Shown here piece by piece: positions 44,812 to 52,945 of a stretch of DNA of 64,000 nucleotides (position 1 is its first letter; each line of letters begins with the position of its first letter). The position numbers and the translations under genes are program-made. The notes under the pieces were generated by a model. It searched no databases, had not been told where the DNA came from, and saw only the letters and a list, made by a program, of their open reading frames with translations. This stretch comes from Labedella endophytica (GTDB lineage Bacteria; Actinomycetota; Actinomycetes; Actinomycetales; Microbacteriaceae): contig NZ_RZGZ01000005.1 in assembly GCF_003990045.1 (NCBI RefSeq), forward strand, positions 124,001 to 188,000. Reading direction: 5' to 3'.

Positions 44812-45318
44812 GTGAGCACGTCAATCCTCCTGCTCGCCGACACGCATCTGCCGAAGCGGGCGAAGACGCTCCCGCACCCAGTCCTCGCCGCGATCGACAC
44901 CGCCGACGTCGTCGTTCACGCGGGTGACTGGGTGGATGCGGCGACGCTCGACCTCCTCGAGGCCCGATCGTCACGATTCATCGGCGTGTACGGCAATAAC
45001 GACCACGGGGAATTGCGCGAACGGCTGCCGGAGGTGGCGAGCGCCGAGATCGAGGGCGTGCGTGTGGCGGTGATCCACGAGACGGGGGCTTCGATCGGAC
45101 GGGAGAAGCGGATGGACGCGGCTTTCCCGCACACCGATCTGCTCGTCTTCGGGCACAGCCATATCCCGTGGGACACGACGACTCCGGCCGGGTTGCGGCT
45201 CCTCAACCCCGGCTCGCCCACGGACCGGCGTCGTCAGCCGTACGCCACGTTCATGCGCGTGACCCTCGACGCGGGTGCGGTCTCGTCCGTTGAGCTGGCA
45301 CGCATCATGCGGACCTGA
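44812..45318 (+). CDS. Metallophosphoesterase, YfcE/MJ0936 family
   Basis: A 168-residue dinuclear metal phosphoesterase. The metal motifs are in order: LLLADTHLP (DxH), VVHAGDWVD (GD), GVYGNNDHGEL (GNxD), VIHETGA and LLVFGHSHIPW (GHxH). Small members of this family hydrolyse phosphodiesters in vitro; the cellular substrate is unknown. Start GTG 44812 has no strong ribosome-binding site; an earlier in-frame codon is possible. Confidence 0.88.
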   Translation: MSTSILLLADTHLPKRAKTLPHPVLAAIDTADVVVHAGDWVDAATLDLLEARSSRFIGVYGNNDHGELRERLPEVASAEIEGVRVAVIHETGASIGREKRMDAAFPHTDLLVFGHSHIPWDTTTPAGLRLLNPGSPTDRRRQPYATFMRVTLDAGAVSSVELARIMRT

Positions 45319-45357
45319 CCACCCGTGCCCGTTCACGCGGCCGGCGGCGTCCTCGAT

Positions 45358-45711
45358 CTACGCGTCGACGTAGGCGACGAATCGTGAGCCGACACCGTAG
45401 GTCGCCACGCGCTCGGTCCCGTCGGATCGAGCGGGCAGCTCGTCGGCGTCGTGGTCGTCGCACGCGAGGAACGTCCACTCCGGCCACCATTTCTTCGGTC
45501 GCTCCATCTCGGAGAAGCGACAGACGACGCAGCGGAGTTCGGCCCAGACGGGCTTGCCCGTCCGGTTGGCCCGCGATTGAACGAGCCAGGCCGGCGGCTC
45601 GGCCTCGAGGGCGGCGAGTTCCTCCGGCGAGACGAGCTTCGGGATCCCGTGCTTGCCGGCCATCTCGAGCGGGATGTCGAGTCGGATGGCGGCGTCGCGG
45701 CGGGAGATCAC
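45358..45711 (-). CDS. Conserved hypothetical protein
   Basis: A 117-residue soluble protein. It opens with a helix-turn-helix-like segment (SRRDAAIRLDIPLEMAGKHGIPKLVSPEELAALE), then two cysteines in a CVVC pair followed by a CDDH, which could bind a metal. WWPEWTFLACDDHDADELPARSDG near residue 80 is distinctive. Family not recognised. GTG 45711 lacks a ribosome-binding site but TAGGCT ends 6 nt upstream, fitting a leaderless mRNA. Confidence 0.7.
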   Translation of the reverse strand: MISRRDAAIRLDIPLEMAGKHGIPKLVSPEELAALEAEPPAWLVQSRANRTGKPVWAELRCVVCRFSEMERPKKWWPEWTFLACDDHDADELPARSDGTERVATYGVGSRFVAYVDA

Positions 45712-45717
45712 CGATCA

Positions 45718-45723
45718 AGCCTA
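45718..45723 (-). promoter_or_regulatory. -10 box of the 45358-45711 gene (leaderless)
   Basis: TAGGCT on the minus strand, 6 nt before GTG 45711. Confidence 0.5.
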
Positions 45724-45772
45724 CCCGCGGCGGCCCCAGCGGCGGCTTCGCTACCCGGCGCACGCCTGGATA

Positions 45773-45814
45773 CAAAAATCCCTCGGACGGTGTCGAATGC
45801 TCGACACCGTCCGA
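45773..45814 (-). terminator. Intrinsic terminator of the SRPBCC gene
   Basis: A perfect 14-bp stem (TCGGACGGTGTCGA with TCGACACCGTCCGA) and a 4-nt loop, followed on the minus strand by GGGATTTTTG. A classic rho-independent terminator. Confidence 0.88.
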
Positions 45815-45838
45815 AGGACCATGGATGATGCCGTGAAA

Positions 45839-46294
45839 TCAGGCCTGGACGTCTCCGCGCCAGCCGCCCTCTTCCACACCGCGGGACTCGATGAACTCCT
45901 TGAAGTTCTTCAGGTCCTTCTTCACGGCGTGATTGTCGGCACCGAGCGTCGAGCCAAGCTTCTCGAGGAGGCCAGTGGGCTCCCAGTCGATCTGCACGGT
46001 GACGCGGGTCTGTGCGTCCCCGAGCTTGTGGAACGTGACCACTCCCGCGTGATCGGTGTCGCCTCCCGTGCTGTTCCACGCGACGCGCTCGTCGGGGTGC
46101 TGCTCGGTGATGTTCGCCTCGAACTCGCGCTCGAAGCCTCCGACCTTCACCTTCCAGACGGTCAGGGTGTCGGTGACCTGCTGGATGGACTCGACCTCGT
46201 CGAGGAACTTCGGGAACTCCTCGAAGAGGGTCCACTGGTTGTAGGCGACGGAGACGGGAACGTCGACGTCGATGGTTTCGATGACCTGGGGCAT
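45839..46294 (-). CDS. SRPBCC/polyketide-cyclase-like protein
   Basis: A 151-residue START-like (SRPBCC) lipid- or ligand-binding domain. It begins VIETIDVDVPVSVAYNQWTLFEEFPKFLDEVESI, the usual opening of these proteins, and has the central VWKVKVGGFEREFEANI strand pair. The likely ligand is hydrophobic and unknown. AAGGAGA precedes ATG 46294. A strong intrinsic terminator follows, so it is transcribed alone. Confidence 0.85.
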   Translation of the reverse strand: MPQVIETIDVDVPVSVAYNQWTLFEEFPKFLDEVESIQQVTDTLTVWKVKVGGFEREFEANITEQHPDERVAWNSTGGDTDHAGVVTFHKLGDAQTRVTVQIDWEPTGLLEKLGSTLGADNHAVKKDLKNFKEFIESRGVEEGGWRGDVQA

Positions 46295-46400
46295 GCTGAA
46301 TCTCCTTAGGCGTTGTTTCTGCGTGCGTTCGCGACGTTACCGATCCGACCTGCGTGAGACCCGTTTCGGCCGGAGCCTCGCATCTTCGCGTCGAAGCCCC

Positions 46401-46406
46401 TATCAT
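46401..46406 (+). promoter_or_regulatory. Candidate -10 box of the VOC gene
   Basis: TATCAT, 8 nt before ATG 46415; no Shine-Dalgarno sequence. Confidence 0.4.
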
Positions 46407-46414
46407 CAGCGCCT

Positions 46415-46843
46415 ATGCGCCAGGACGTCCATTTCGTGACCCTCTCCACCCCCGACCTCGACGCCGCTCGTGGGTTCTACGTCGACGGCCTCCAATGGAC
46501 GCCACTCATCGACGTTCCGGACGAGATCCTGTTCTTCCAGATCGCCCCTGGCCTCGTCCTCGGACTGTTCGACGCGGCGAAGTTCGCCGAGGACACCGGG
46601 GCGGACGTTCCGGTTCCCGCGAGCGGCGTCACGCTCGCCCACAACGTCGGCAGCGCGGACGAGGTCACAGAGATGGCCGATCGTGCGATCACGGCAGGCG
46701 GCTCCATCGTCGTGCCCCCTGAGCCGGGCGCCTTCGGAGGGATCTTCCACGCGATCGTGCGCGACCCGAACGGCGTGTTGTGGGAGATCGCCCACAACCC
46801 GGGATGGCACGTCACGGACGAGGGCACGGTCTCGTTCGACTGA
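46415..46843 (+). CDS. VOC-family (glyoxalase/dioxygenase fold) protein
   Basis: A 142-residue protein with paired beta-alpha-beta-beta-beta modules. It starts HFVTLSTPDLDAARGFYVDGLQWTPL and ends with AIVRDPNGVLWEIAHNPGW, the usual metal-binding end of the second module. VOC proteins include glyoxalases, dioxygenases and antibiotic-binding proteins. The specific function is unknown. Alone between the SRPBCC gene and the XRE cassette. Confidence 0.85.
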   Translation: MRQDVHFVTLSTPDLDAARGFYVDGLQWTPLIDVPDEILFFQIAPGLVLGLFDAAKFAEDTGADVPVPASGVTLAHNVGSADEVTEMADRAITAGGSIVVPPEPGAFGGIFHAIVRDPNGVLWEIAHNPGWHVTDEGTVSFD

Positions 46844-46863
46844 GCCGTCGGAGGCTCGCCTTC

Positions 46864-46902
46864 GTTGTAAAGTGTGCTTTACTGTCAAGCACACTTTACA
46901 AC
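46864..46902. promoter_or_regulatory. Large inverted repeat, likely XRE operator
   Basis: A perfect 16-bp inverted repeat (GTTGTAAAGTGTGCTT and AAGCACACTTTACAAC) with a 7-nt centre. The left half also holds a smaller palindrome GTAAAG-TGTG-CTTTAC. It lies 17 bases before the membrane protein/XRE pair, where a promoter and an autoregulator would be expected. Confidence 0.7.
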
Positions 46903-46919
46903 AACGAAAGGGGTCCACC

Positions 46920-47387
46920 ATGACCGGAGACGACCACCGCACGAAGTGGGGGCGCTCGAAGATCGGCAGCGGCCGGGTACCGGCAATGGCGATCGCCATC
47001 CCCTTCGGCGTCGTCATCGGCTTCCTCCTGAGCCTCGTCGCGGTCTGGGCCGGGATCGCCGGCCCCGATCCCATCGTCGGAGCCGCAGCGTTCGCGCTCT
47101 GCCTCGCGGTGCCCGCCACGATGTCCGTGTGGGTCCTCGTTCTGGACCGCTCGAGCCTGGAGGGCGCAGCCGAGCTGCCCGAGGAATCGATCGAGTCACG
47201 CTGGTACACGAAGGCGGCTGCGGGCGCTCAGACCGACGTCATCCTCCTTGCAGGTATCGCCGCGCTCGCCCTGACGCTCCTGCCGGGCGGCTCCGGAGCC
47301 GATCCCCGAATCGTCCTGCTTGGAGTGATCGGAGCCTCGTTCGTGAGCTTCTCGATCCGCTACCAGGTGCTTCGCCGGACGGCGTGA
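46920..47387 (+). CDS. Small membrane protein paired with an XRE regulator
   Basis: A 155-residue protein with four membrane segments (VPAMAIAIPFGVVIGFLLSLVAVWAGI, then IVGAAAFALCLAVPATMSVWVLV, and a C-terminal pair). It belongs to a common two-gene design: a small membrane protein followed by a short cytoplasmic helix-turn-helix protein. GAAAGGGG precedes ATG 46920. It ends 1 base before the regulator start. Function unknown. Confidence 0.8.
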   Translation: MTGDDHRTKWGRSKIGSGRVPAMAIAIPFGVVIGFLLSLVAVWAGIAGPDPIVGAAAFALCLAVPATMSVWVLVLDRSSLEGAAELPEESIESRWYTKAAAGAQTDVILLAGIAALALTLLPGGSGADPRIVLLGVIGASFVSFSIRYQVLRRTA

Positions 47388-47388
47388 C

Positions 47389-47589
47389 GTGCGGAACGTC
47401 GTCGCGGAACACCGGAAGGCGTTGGAATGGTCGCAGCAGAAGCTCGCCGACGAGCTCGGGGTGTCACGCCAGACGGTCATCTCCATCGAACGAGGGAAGT
47501 TCGACCCCTCGCTCCCCCTCGCGTTCGGGATCGCGACGGTCTTCGAGCGCCCTATCGAGGAGCTCTTCTTCCCTGAGCCTCCCGAGTGA
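47389..47589 (+). CDS. XRE-family regulator, short form
   Basis: A 66-residue helix-turn-helix protein (residues 3-58: NVVAEHRKALEWSQQKLADELGVSRQTVISIERGKFDPSLPLAFGIATVFERPIEELF), like YozG/Cro-type autoregulators. It probably binds the 16-bp inverted repeat upstream and represses its own two-gene operon. GTG 47389 directly follows the upstream stop. Confidence 0.88.
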   Translation: MRNVVAEHRKALEWSQQKLADELGVSRQTVISIERGKFDPSLPLAFGIATVFERPIEELFFPEPPE

Positions 47590-47740
47590 CGGCGGCTTCG
47601 ACGCCTGTTTCCGACTCCCCCGGGCCAGTCCCTGGCGCATGTCACATCATGTCCCTCAGAGCGCTACCGCTTTTCGTCGACCGCTACTGAAACACGTGTG
47701 GCGCTGGGCTAGAGCTAGAGCACTCGGCGCAACACAGACA

Positions 47741-47961
47741 GCAAAATGCCCCACAGCTGGCGAGAGCTGCAGGGCTTTTCGTGCACCCCCTCGGACGTGA
47801 AACCGCATCCCACGATTCCGAGTGACTAAAGCAAAAAGCCCCACAGCTGGCGAGAGCTGCAAGGCTTTTCGTGCACCCCCTCGGACGTGAAACCGCATCC
47901 CACGATTCCGAGTGAACAACGCACACAAAACAGCAAAAAGCCCCAGAGCTGCAGGGCTTTT
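47741..47961 (-). repeat. Tandem copies of the tRNA-Lys 3' end with terminators
   Basis: Two 85-bp units (47741-47825 and 47831-47915) differ at only two positions. Each holds the T-arm and acceptor tail of tRNA-Lys (identical for at least 24 bases) followed by a terminator hairpin, and each continues into degenerate tRNA-like sequence. A third, partial copy (terminator 47935-47961) belongs to the real tRNA. The stretch 47590-47740 upstream holds no gene that I can see. The copies look like scars of site-specific recombination at the tRNA end, or like slippage duplication; no integrase is near. Confidence 0.8.
47935..47961 (-). terminator. Terminator of tRNA-Lys
   Basis: AAAAGCCC with GGGCTTTT around a 10-nt loop, followed on the minus strand by TTGCTG. 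It lies 2 bases past the tRNA 3' end. Copies of this hairpin also occur at 47745 and 47835. Confidence 0.85.
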
Positions 47962-47963
47962 CG

Positions 47964-48036
47964 TGCACCCCCTCGGACTTGAACCGAGAACCCACTGATT
48001 AAGAGTCAGTTGCTCTGCCGATTGAGCTAGAGGTGC
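47964..48036 (-). tRNA. tRNA-Lys (anticodon CTT)
   Basis: A 73-nt cloverleaf on the minus strand: acceptor GCACCTC with GGGGTGC, anticodon stem ACTGA/TCAGT with loop CTCTTAA (anticodon CTT), T-arm CTCGGTTCAAGTCCGAG, discriminator A. CCA is not encoded. Its 3' half is duplicated downstream. Confidence 0.96.
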
Positions 48037-48190
48037 ATGATTCGGATGACCCGAACCGAGGGTCAACACTAGCATCCGATGAGCGGTCGGCGCCAATCGA
48101 GACGCCCACGGCGGTCTGGAGGCGTTTGCGCCGTCGATCCGGAGGCGTACGACCCGTCGCCCGGGGCCGGTGACGCCCTATCGTGGAGGC

Positions 48191-49006
48191 GTGACCTCAG
48201 CCCCCGGAAACGATCCGCTCGATCGCCGCGTTCTCGCCGCCGATCTCGACCTCGCCCTCCGCCTCGCCGACATCGCGGACGCGATCTCCCTCGATCGGTT
48301 CCGGTCGGCGGACCTCTCGATCGAGTCGAAGCCGGACCGCACCCCGGTGACGGACGCGGATCTCGCCGTCGAGACGGCGATCCGTGACGTGCTCGCAGCC
48401 GAGCGGCCGGAGGACGGCATCCTCGGGGAGGAATTCGGCACGGGCGGGTCCACCGAACGTCAGTGGATCATCGACCCGATCGACGGCACGGCCAACTTCC
48501 TGCGCGGCGTACCCAACTGGGCGACGCTCATCGCGCTCGCCGTCGACGGGCGCCCGGTCGTGGGCGTCGCGAGCGCCCCGGCATTCCGGAAGCGCTGGTG
48601 GGCGTCGCGGGGCTTCGGCGCGTGGCTGCACGACGGCGACGACGAACCCCGCCGGCTGCGCGTGTCGGGGGTGGGGTCGCTCTCGGACGCCTCGCTCAGC
48701 TTCCAGAGCATTCAGCAGTGGGATCAGGCCGGCTACCTCGACCGCCTCGTCGACCTCACCCGCACCGTCTGGCGCGATCGGGCGTACGGGGACGCGTGGT
48801 CGTACGGGCTGCTCGCGGAGGGACTCGTCGACATCGTCGCCGAGTTCGACGTGAAGGAGTGGGACATCGCGCCATTCGCCGTCATCGTGGAGGAGGCTGG
48901 AGGCCGGTTCACCGCCGTCGACGGTTCCGATTCGATCGCGTCCCGCAGCGCCGTCGCGACGAACGGTCTGTTGCACGACGACGTCATCACGGCTCTTGGT
49001 CGCTGA
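48191..49006 (+). CDS. hisN: Inositol-monophosphatase family, histidinol-phosphatase-like
   Basis: A 271-residue metal-dependent phosphatase. Metal-binding motifs: SKPDRTPVTDADLAVE near residue 50, LGEEFG near 79, IIDPIDGTANFLRG near 98, and VKEWDIAPFAVIVEEAGGRF near 220. In actinobacteria this IMPase branch is usually the histidinol-phosphatase HisN. GTG 48191 is preceded by GGAGGC (a possible ribosome-binding site), while TATCGT ends 6 nt upstream, which would suit a leaderless start; a GTG at 48170 is in frame. The symbol is family-level. Confidence 0.85.
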   Translation: MTSAPGNDPLDRRVLAADLDLALRLADIADAISLDRFRSADLSIESKPDRTPVTDADLAVETAIRDVLAAERPEDGILGEEFGTGGSTERQWIIDPIDGTANFLRGVPNWATLIALAVDGRPVVGVASAPAFRKRWWASRGFGAWLHDGDDEPRRLRVSGVGSLSDASLSFQSIQQWDQAGYLDRLVDLTRTVWRDRAYGDAWSYGLLAEGLVDIVAEFDVKEWDIAPFAVIVEEAGGRFTAVDGSDSIASRSAVATNGLLHDDVITALGR

Positions 49007-49119
49007 GTCCCCGCGCGACATTCCCTGAGGTCACCCGGACGCGGCAAAGGGCCATCCGACGAGCGTAGGGTCGAGGGAGCGGACCGATCCACGACGAGGT
49101 TCGCGGGAAGAGGGACGTG

Positions 49120-50844
49120 ATGACGACTGTCGCCGAGAACATGGTGTCGATCCTCGAGGCGAGCGGCGTCGAGCGCGTCTACGGCCTCCCGGGTGACTCC
49201 CTCAATGGCTTCACTGACGCGTTGCGCACGAACGGCTCGATCGACTGGGTGCACGTGCGGCACGAGGAGGCCGCCGCCCTCGCCGCGGCGGCGGAGGCCC
49301 ACACCACCGGACGGCTCGCGGTCTGCGCGGGGAGTTGCGGCCCGGGCAACCTGCACCTCATCAATGGCCTCTACGACGCGAATCGATCGCGCGTTCCGGT
49401 CGTGGCGATCGCCGCCCACATCCCGAGCTCCGAGATCGGAACGACGTACTTCCAGGAGACGCACCCTCAGGAGTTGTTTCGCGAGTGCAGCGTCTACGTG
49501 GAATACGTCGCCGTCCCCGAACAGCTTCCGCGCGTCCTCGCGATCGCCATGCGTGCCGCCGTCGAGAAACGCGGCGTCGCCGTCGTCGTGGTCCCGGGTG
49601 ACGTCCTCCTCGCCTCGGCCGCCGACACGAGCGTCCCCGTCGTCCGCGCGGCGGCCCCCGTCATCGTGCCGGCCGCCCACGAGCTCGAGGAGGCCGCCCG
49701 GCTCCTCGATCGGAGCCACAAGGTGACAATCCTCGCCGGAGCCGGCGTCGAGGGGGCTCACGACGAGCTCGTCGCCCTCGCGGACCGGCTCGGGGCGCCG
49801 ATCGTTCACGCCCTGCGCGGCAAGGAGTTCATCGAATACGACAACCCCTTCGACGTCGGCATGACAGGACTGCTGGGCTTCGCGTCCGGCTACCGCGCAA
49901 TGGAGACGTGCGACACGCTGCTGATGCTCGGCACCGATTTCCCCTACCCGCAGTTCTTTCCCGAGAAGGCCACGATCATCCAGGTCGACATCCGGGGCGA
50001 GAACCTGGGTCGGCGCACGACCATCGACCTCGGTCTCGTGGGAGCCGTCCGTCCGACGATCGACGCACTCCTCCCCCTCCTCGCGCACACCACGAAGCGC
50101 GGCCACCTCGACGACGCGATCGAGCACTACGGGAAGACGCGCGCCAAGCTCGACGACCTGGCCGAGGCCGGTTCGGACAATGCGCCCGTCCACCCGCAGT
50201 ACCTCACCCGCCTCCTCGATCGCCACGCGTCCGACGACGCCGTCTTCATCCCCGACGTCGGATCCCCCGTCATCTGGGCCTCGCGCTACCTGACGATGAA
50301 CGGACGCCGCCGGCTCATCGGCTCCTTCTCGCACGGCACGATGGCGAATGCCCTCCCCCACGCCATCGGCGTCCAGGCGGCGCACCCGGGCCGCCAGGTG
50401 ATCGCTCTCTCTGGCGACGGCGGACTCGCCATGCTGATGGGCGAACTCATCACCCTCATCCAGAACCGGTTGCCCGTGAAGGTCGTCGTCTACGACAACT
50501 CGTCCCTCGCGTTCGTCGAGGTCGAGATGAAGGCGGCCGGCTTCGTCAACTTCGGCACCGACCTCACGAATCCGGACTTCGCCGCCGTCGCGAATGCGCT
50601 GGGCATCCGCGGATTCCGCGTGGAGAAGAGTTCGGAGCTCGAATCCGTCGTCGCCGAGTTCCTCGCGCACGACGGACCGGCCGTGCTCGACGTCGTGACG
50701 GCCCGCCAGGAGCTCTCGATGCCTCCGAGCATCACGGCCGAGCAGGTGAAGGGCTTCACCCTCTACGCGCTGCGCACCGTGATGTCCGGACGCGGCGACG
50801 AACTCATCGACCTCGCGAAGACGAACCTGCGCCAGGTCTTCTAG
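49120..50844 (+). CDS. Thiamine-diphosphate-dependent pyruvate oxidase/dehydrogenase-like (PoxB family)
   Basis: A 574-residue ThDP enzyme related to PoxB, which oxidatively decarboxylates pyruvate to acetate. The Pyr domain has VYGLPGDSLNGFTDAL and VRHEEAAALAAAAEA (catalytic Glu). The ThDP motif is GDGGLAMLMGELITLIQNRLPVKVVVYDNSSLAFVE, near residues 430-465. The C-terminal 40 residues include a membrane-binding-like helix in PoxB proteins (MPPSITAEQVKGFTLYALRTVMSGRGDELIDL), suggesting a lipid-activated, quinone-linked enzyme. ATG 49120 sits 3 bases past a GTG and after GAGGGAC. A strong hairpin follows. poxB would be the likely symbol. Confidence 0.88.
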   Translation: MTTVAENMVSILEASGVERVYGLPGDSLNGFTDALRTNGSIDWVHVRHEEAAALAAAAEAHTTGRLAVCAGSCGPGNLHLINGLYDANRSRVPVVAIAAHIPSSEIGTTYFQETHPQELFRECSVYVEYVAVPEQLPRVLAIAMRAAVEKRGVAVVVVPGDVLLASAADTSVPVVRAAAPVIVPAAHELEEAARLLDRSHKVTILAGAGVEGAHDELVALADRLGAPIVHALRGKEFIEYDNPFDVGMTGLLGFASGYRAMETCDTLLMLGTDFPYPQFFPEKATIIQVDIRGENLGRRTTIDLGLVGAVRPTIDALLPLLAHTTKRGHLDDAIEHYGKTRAKLDDLAEAGSDNAPVHPQYLTRLLDRHASDDAVFIPDVGSPVIWASRYLTMNGRRRLIGSFSHGTMANALPHAIGVQAAHPGRQVIALSGDGGLAMLMGELITLIQNRLPVKVVVYDNSSLAFVEVEMKAAGFVNFGTDLTNPDFAAVANALGIRGFRVEKSSELESVVAEFLAHDGPAVLDVVTARQELSMPPSITAEQVKGFTLYALRTVMSGRGDELIDLAKTNLRQVF

Positions 50845-50861
50845 ATACCGTGCACTCGCGA

Positions 50862-50902
50862 AACGAGGAAGGGCCGCCCCCTGGGGACGGCCCTTCCTCG
50901 TT
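50862..50902 (+). terminator. Terminator after the PoxB-like gene
   Basis: A 15-bp stem (AACGAGGAAGGGCCG with CGGCCCTTCCTCGTT), with the inner CCCC/GGGG also able to pair. It lies 17 bases after the stop, between convergent transcripts (PoxB-like and ssrA). Confidence 0.8.
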
Positions 50903-50927
50903 GACACGACGGTGCGATGACGACCGA

Positions 50928-51296
50928 TGGTGGAGATGGGGGGAATTGAACCCCCGTCCATCGCTGTAATTCCGAGCCTTCTACGGGCGTATCCTGTGCA
51001 GACGTTCTACTCGGCCCCGACCTTTGCCACAGGCATCTAGGTCGACGGGCCCAGTCCGGGAAAAGTCCCACACACCGTCCGAACGCCGGTGCGCAGCAAG
51101 TCCCCTAAATGACGCCAGGATCCGGAACGGGAACGCATCCGGTCTGACGGACTCTCAAACTCGCTTAAGCAGCGAGAGCGAAGTCAGTGCGCTTGGAATT
51201 GGCACTTGTGTTTTGCAGAGATCGTTTACGAGATAACCCTGCATCCTCGGCCCGCTTCTCTCGGTTTTGCAGGCGATGTCGAAACCGATCATCCCC
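50928..51296 (-). ncRNA. ssrA: tmRNA
   Basis: A 369-nt tmRNA that rescues stalled ribosomes. 5' end GGGGATGATCGGTTTCGAC, 3' end ...GGGGGTTCAATTCCCCCCATCTCCACCA, with the acceptor GGGGATG pairing with CATCTCC (CCA encoded). The tag ORF (51165-51203 on the minus strand) encodes ANSKRTDFALAA with stop TAA, and the resume codon would be GCC. A different GCA further upstream gives an unlikely frame (no ALAA end). The tag closely matches the one I recall for Tropheryma (ANLKRTDLSLAA). smpB lies just upstream on the same strand. Confidence 0.95.
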
Positions 51297-51400
51297 CTGC
51301 TCGATCCGCGCGGAGTCTCCTCCGACGGAACGGGTCGTCATCACACTGTCGAGTTGTCACGACCGGCGAACCGGTCAACGTGCGCACGAGGCGCTGTCAC

Positions 51401-51406
51401 AGTCTA
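51401..51406 (-). promoter_or_regulatory. Candidate -10 box of ssrA
   Basis: TAGACT on the minus strand, about 100 bases before the mature tmRNA 5' end. A weak -35 (ATAGCC) lies 17 bases upstream. A precursor would need 5' processing. Confidence 0.4.
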
Positions 51407-51435
51407 CAACGGCTGGGCGTCGGGGCTATTCCCGA

Positions 51436-51912
51436 TCAGTCGCCGACCATGTTCTTCGTGCGCATGGCCCGATCGGCCTCACGCTTGTCCTGCTTCTCGC
51501 GCAGGGCCTGTCGCTTGTCGAACTCGCGCTTGCCCTTTGCCACGGCGATCTCGACCTTGGCGCGGCCGTCGCTGAAGTAGAGGCGCAGCGGCACGAGCGT
51601 GTAGCCGCCCGGGGCGATCTTGTGGCTGATCTTGAGGATCTCCTGCTTGTGGAGCAGCAGCTTGCGCTTGCGCCGCACCGGGTGGTTGTTCCACGTGCCC
51701 TGGCCGTACTCCGGGATGTGCACGGCGTCGAGCCACGCCTCGGCCCCGTCGATGAAGGCGTATCCGTCGACGAGCGATGCCCGTCCATGACGCAGCGACT
51801 TCACCTCGGTGCCCGTGAGCACGAGTCCCGCCTCGTAGGTGTCCTCGATGAGGTAGTCGTGCCGGGCACGACGGTTGGTGGCGACCACCTTCTCGCCCTG
51901 TTCTCTCGGCAT
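51436..51912 (-). CDS. smpB: SsrA-binding protein
   Basis: Binds tmRNA and brings it to stalled ribosomes. 158 residues: [33 protein letters not shown] near the N-terminus, [27 protein letters not shown], and the lysine-rich C-terminal helix ([23 protein letters not shown]) that enters the decoding centre. It is followed by ssrA about 140 bases downstream, the usual actinobacterial order (ftsX-smpB-ssrA). Confidence 0.97.
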   Translation of the reverse strand: MPREQGEKVVATNRRARHDYLIEDTYEAGLVLTGTEVKSLRHGRASLVDGYAFIDGAEAWLDAVHIPEYGQGTWNNHPVRRKRKLLLHKQEILKISHKIAPGGYTLVPLRLYFSDGRAKVEIAVAKGKREFDKRQALREKQDKREADRAMRTKNMVGD

Positions 51913-52030
51913 CGTGCGCTCCTCGTCCGCTCGTCCTCCGGCGAGGACAGCCTCTCAGCTTACCCGGAAAGAGGCCGGCCCGGGCGCACGACGACCTCGA
52001 CCTCGACCTCGACCCTGCCCTGCCCTGCGA

Positions 52031-52945
52031 TCAGATGCGCAGGTATCTCTTGATGGCGAAGTTCGCGGACAGGGCAGCGAGGATCATTCCGAGGGCCAGG
52101 AGGATCGGTACCACGACGAGGGCGTCACCGACGTCGACGAAGCTGATGAAGAGGATCCTCGGCGCGAGGTACCCGCCCACGACGAAGTGCACGAGCGCGA
52201 GGATCGCGCCGCCCGCGAGAAGCGATCCGATGAGCGCTGCGAACACACCCTCGAGGACGAACGGCGTCTGGATGAAGCGGTTGGACGCCCCGACGAGCCG
52301 CATGATCCCGAGCTCCTTCCGCCGTGAGTAGGCGGAGAGACGGATGGTCGTGGCGATCAGGAGGACGGCGGCGATGAGCATGAGCCCGGCGATGCCGATC
52401 GCCGCGTAGCTCGCGATGTTGAGCACCGAGAAGATCTGATCCAGGTACTGGCGCTGATCCGTCACCGTCTCGACACCCGCGACACCCGAGAACGCCTCGC
52501 TGATGACCGCGGATTGCGACGGGTCGACGAGGTTCACCCAGTACGCCTGAGGAAGCTGGTCCGGGGTGACGAGGTCGGCGAGATCGTTGCCCTCGAACTG
52601 CTGCTGGAAGTTCTCGTACGCCTGCTCGCTGTCCTCGAAGTACGAGTTCTGGATGTACGGAGCGAGGGTGTCGGACTCGAGCTGCTCCCCGATCGCGGTG
52701 ACCTGCTCCTCGGTCGCGGCTCCTGCGGCGCACGACTCGGCGACGGAGTCGTCCGTGCACAGGTACACGGCGACCTGCGCGCGATCGTACCAGTAGTTCT
52801 TCATCTGACCGACCTGCATCTGCATGAGCACCGCTGTGCCCACGAAGGTGAGGGAGATGAAGGTGACGAGCACGACGGAGATGACCATCGAGACGTTCCG
52901 CCGGAGCCCGTTGAAGGCCTCCGACCAGACGAGTGCGAATCTCAC
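52031..52945 (-). CDS. ftsX: Cell-division protein FtsX
   Basis: Membrane subunit of the FtsEX complex, which transmits ATP hydrolysis to peptidoglycan hydrolases outside the cell during division. 304 residues with four membrane segments: VISVVLVTFISLTFVGTAVL (residues 21-40), an extracytoplasmic domain with paired cysteines, and three C-terminal segments. The motif SRRKELGIMRLVGASNRFI lies in the cytoplasmic loop. GTG 52945 overlaps the ftsE stop. Confidence 0.95.
   Translation of the reverse strand: MRFALVWSEAFNGLRRNVSMVISVVLVTFISLTFVGTAVLMQMQVGQMKNYWYDRAQVAVYLCTDDSVAESCAAGAATEEQVTAIGEQLESDTLAPYIQNSYFEDSEQAYENFQQQFEGNDLADLVTPDQLPQAYWVNLVDPSQSAVISEAFSGVAGVETVTDQRQYLDQIFSVLNIASYAAIGIAGLMLIAAVLLIATTIRLSAYSRRKELGIMRLVGASNRFIQTPFVLEGVFAALIGSLLAGGAILALVHFVVGGYLAPRILFISFVDVGDALVVVPILLALGMILAALSANFAIKRYLRI

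Noticed and set aside
47741-47915. Additional tRNA genes in the tandem copies
   Set aside because: They contain only the T-arm and acceptor tail; the anticodon and D arms are missing or degenerate.
51180-51214. A tag frame starting at the GCA of the tmRNA
   Set aside because: That frame gives AKHKCQFQAH and stops without the ALAA-type end; the GCC frame gives a canonical tag.
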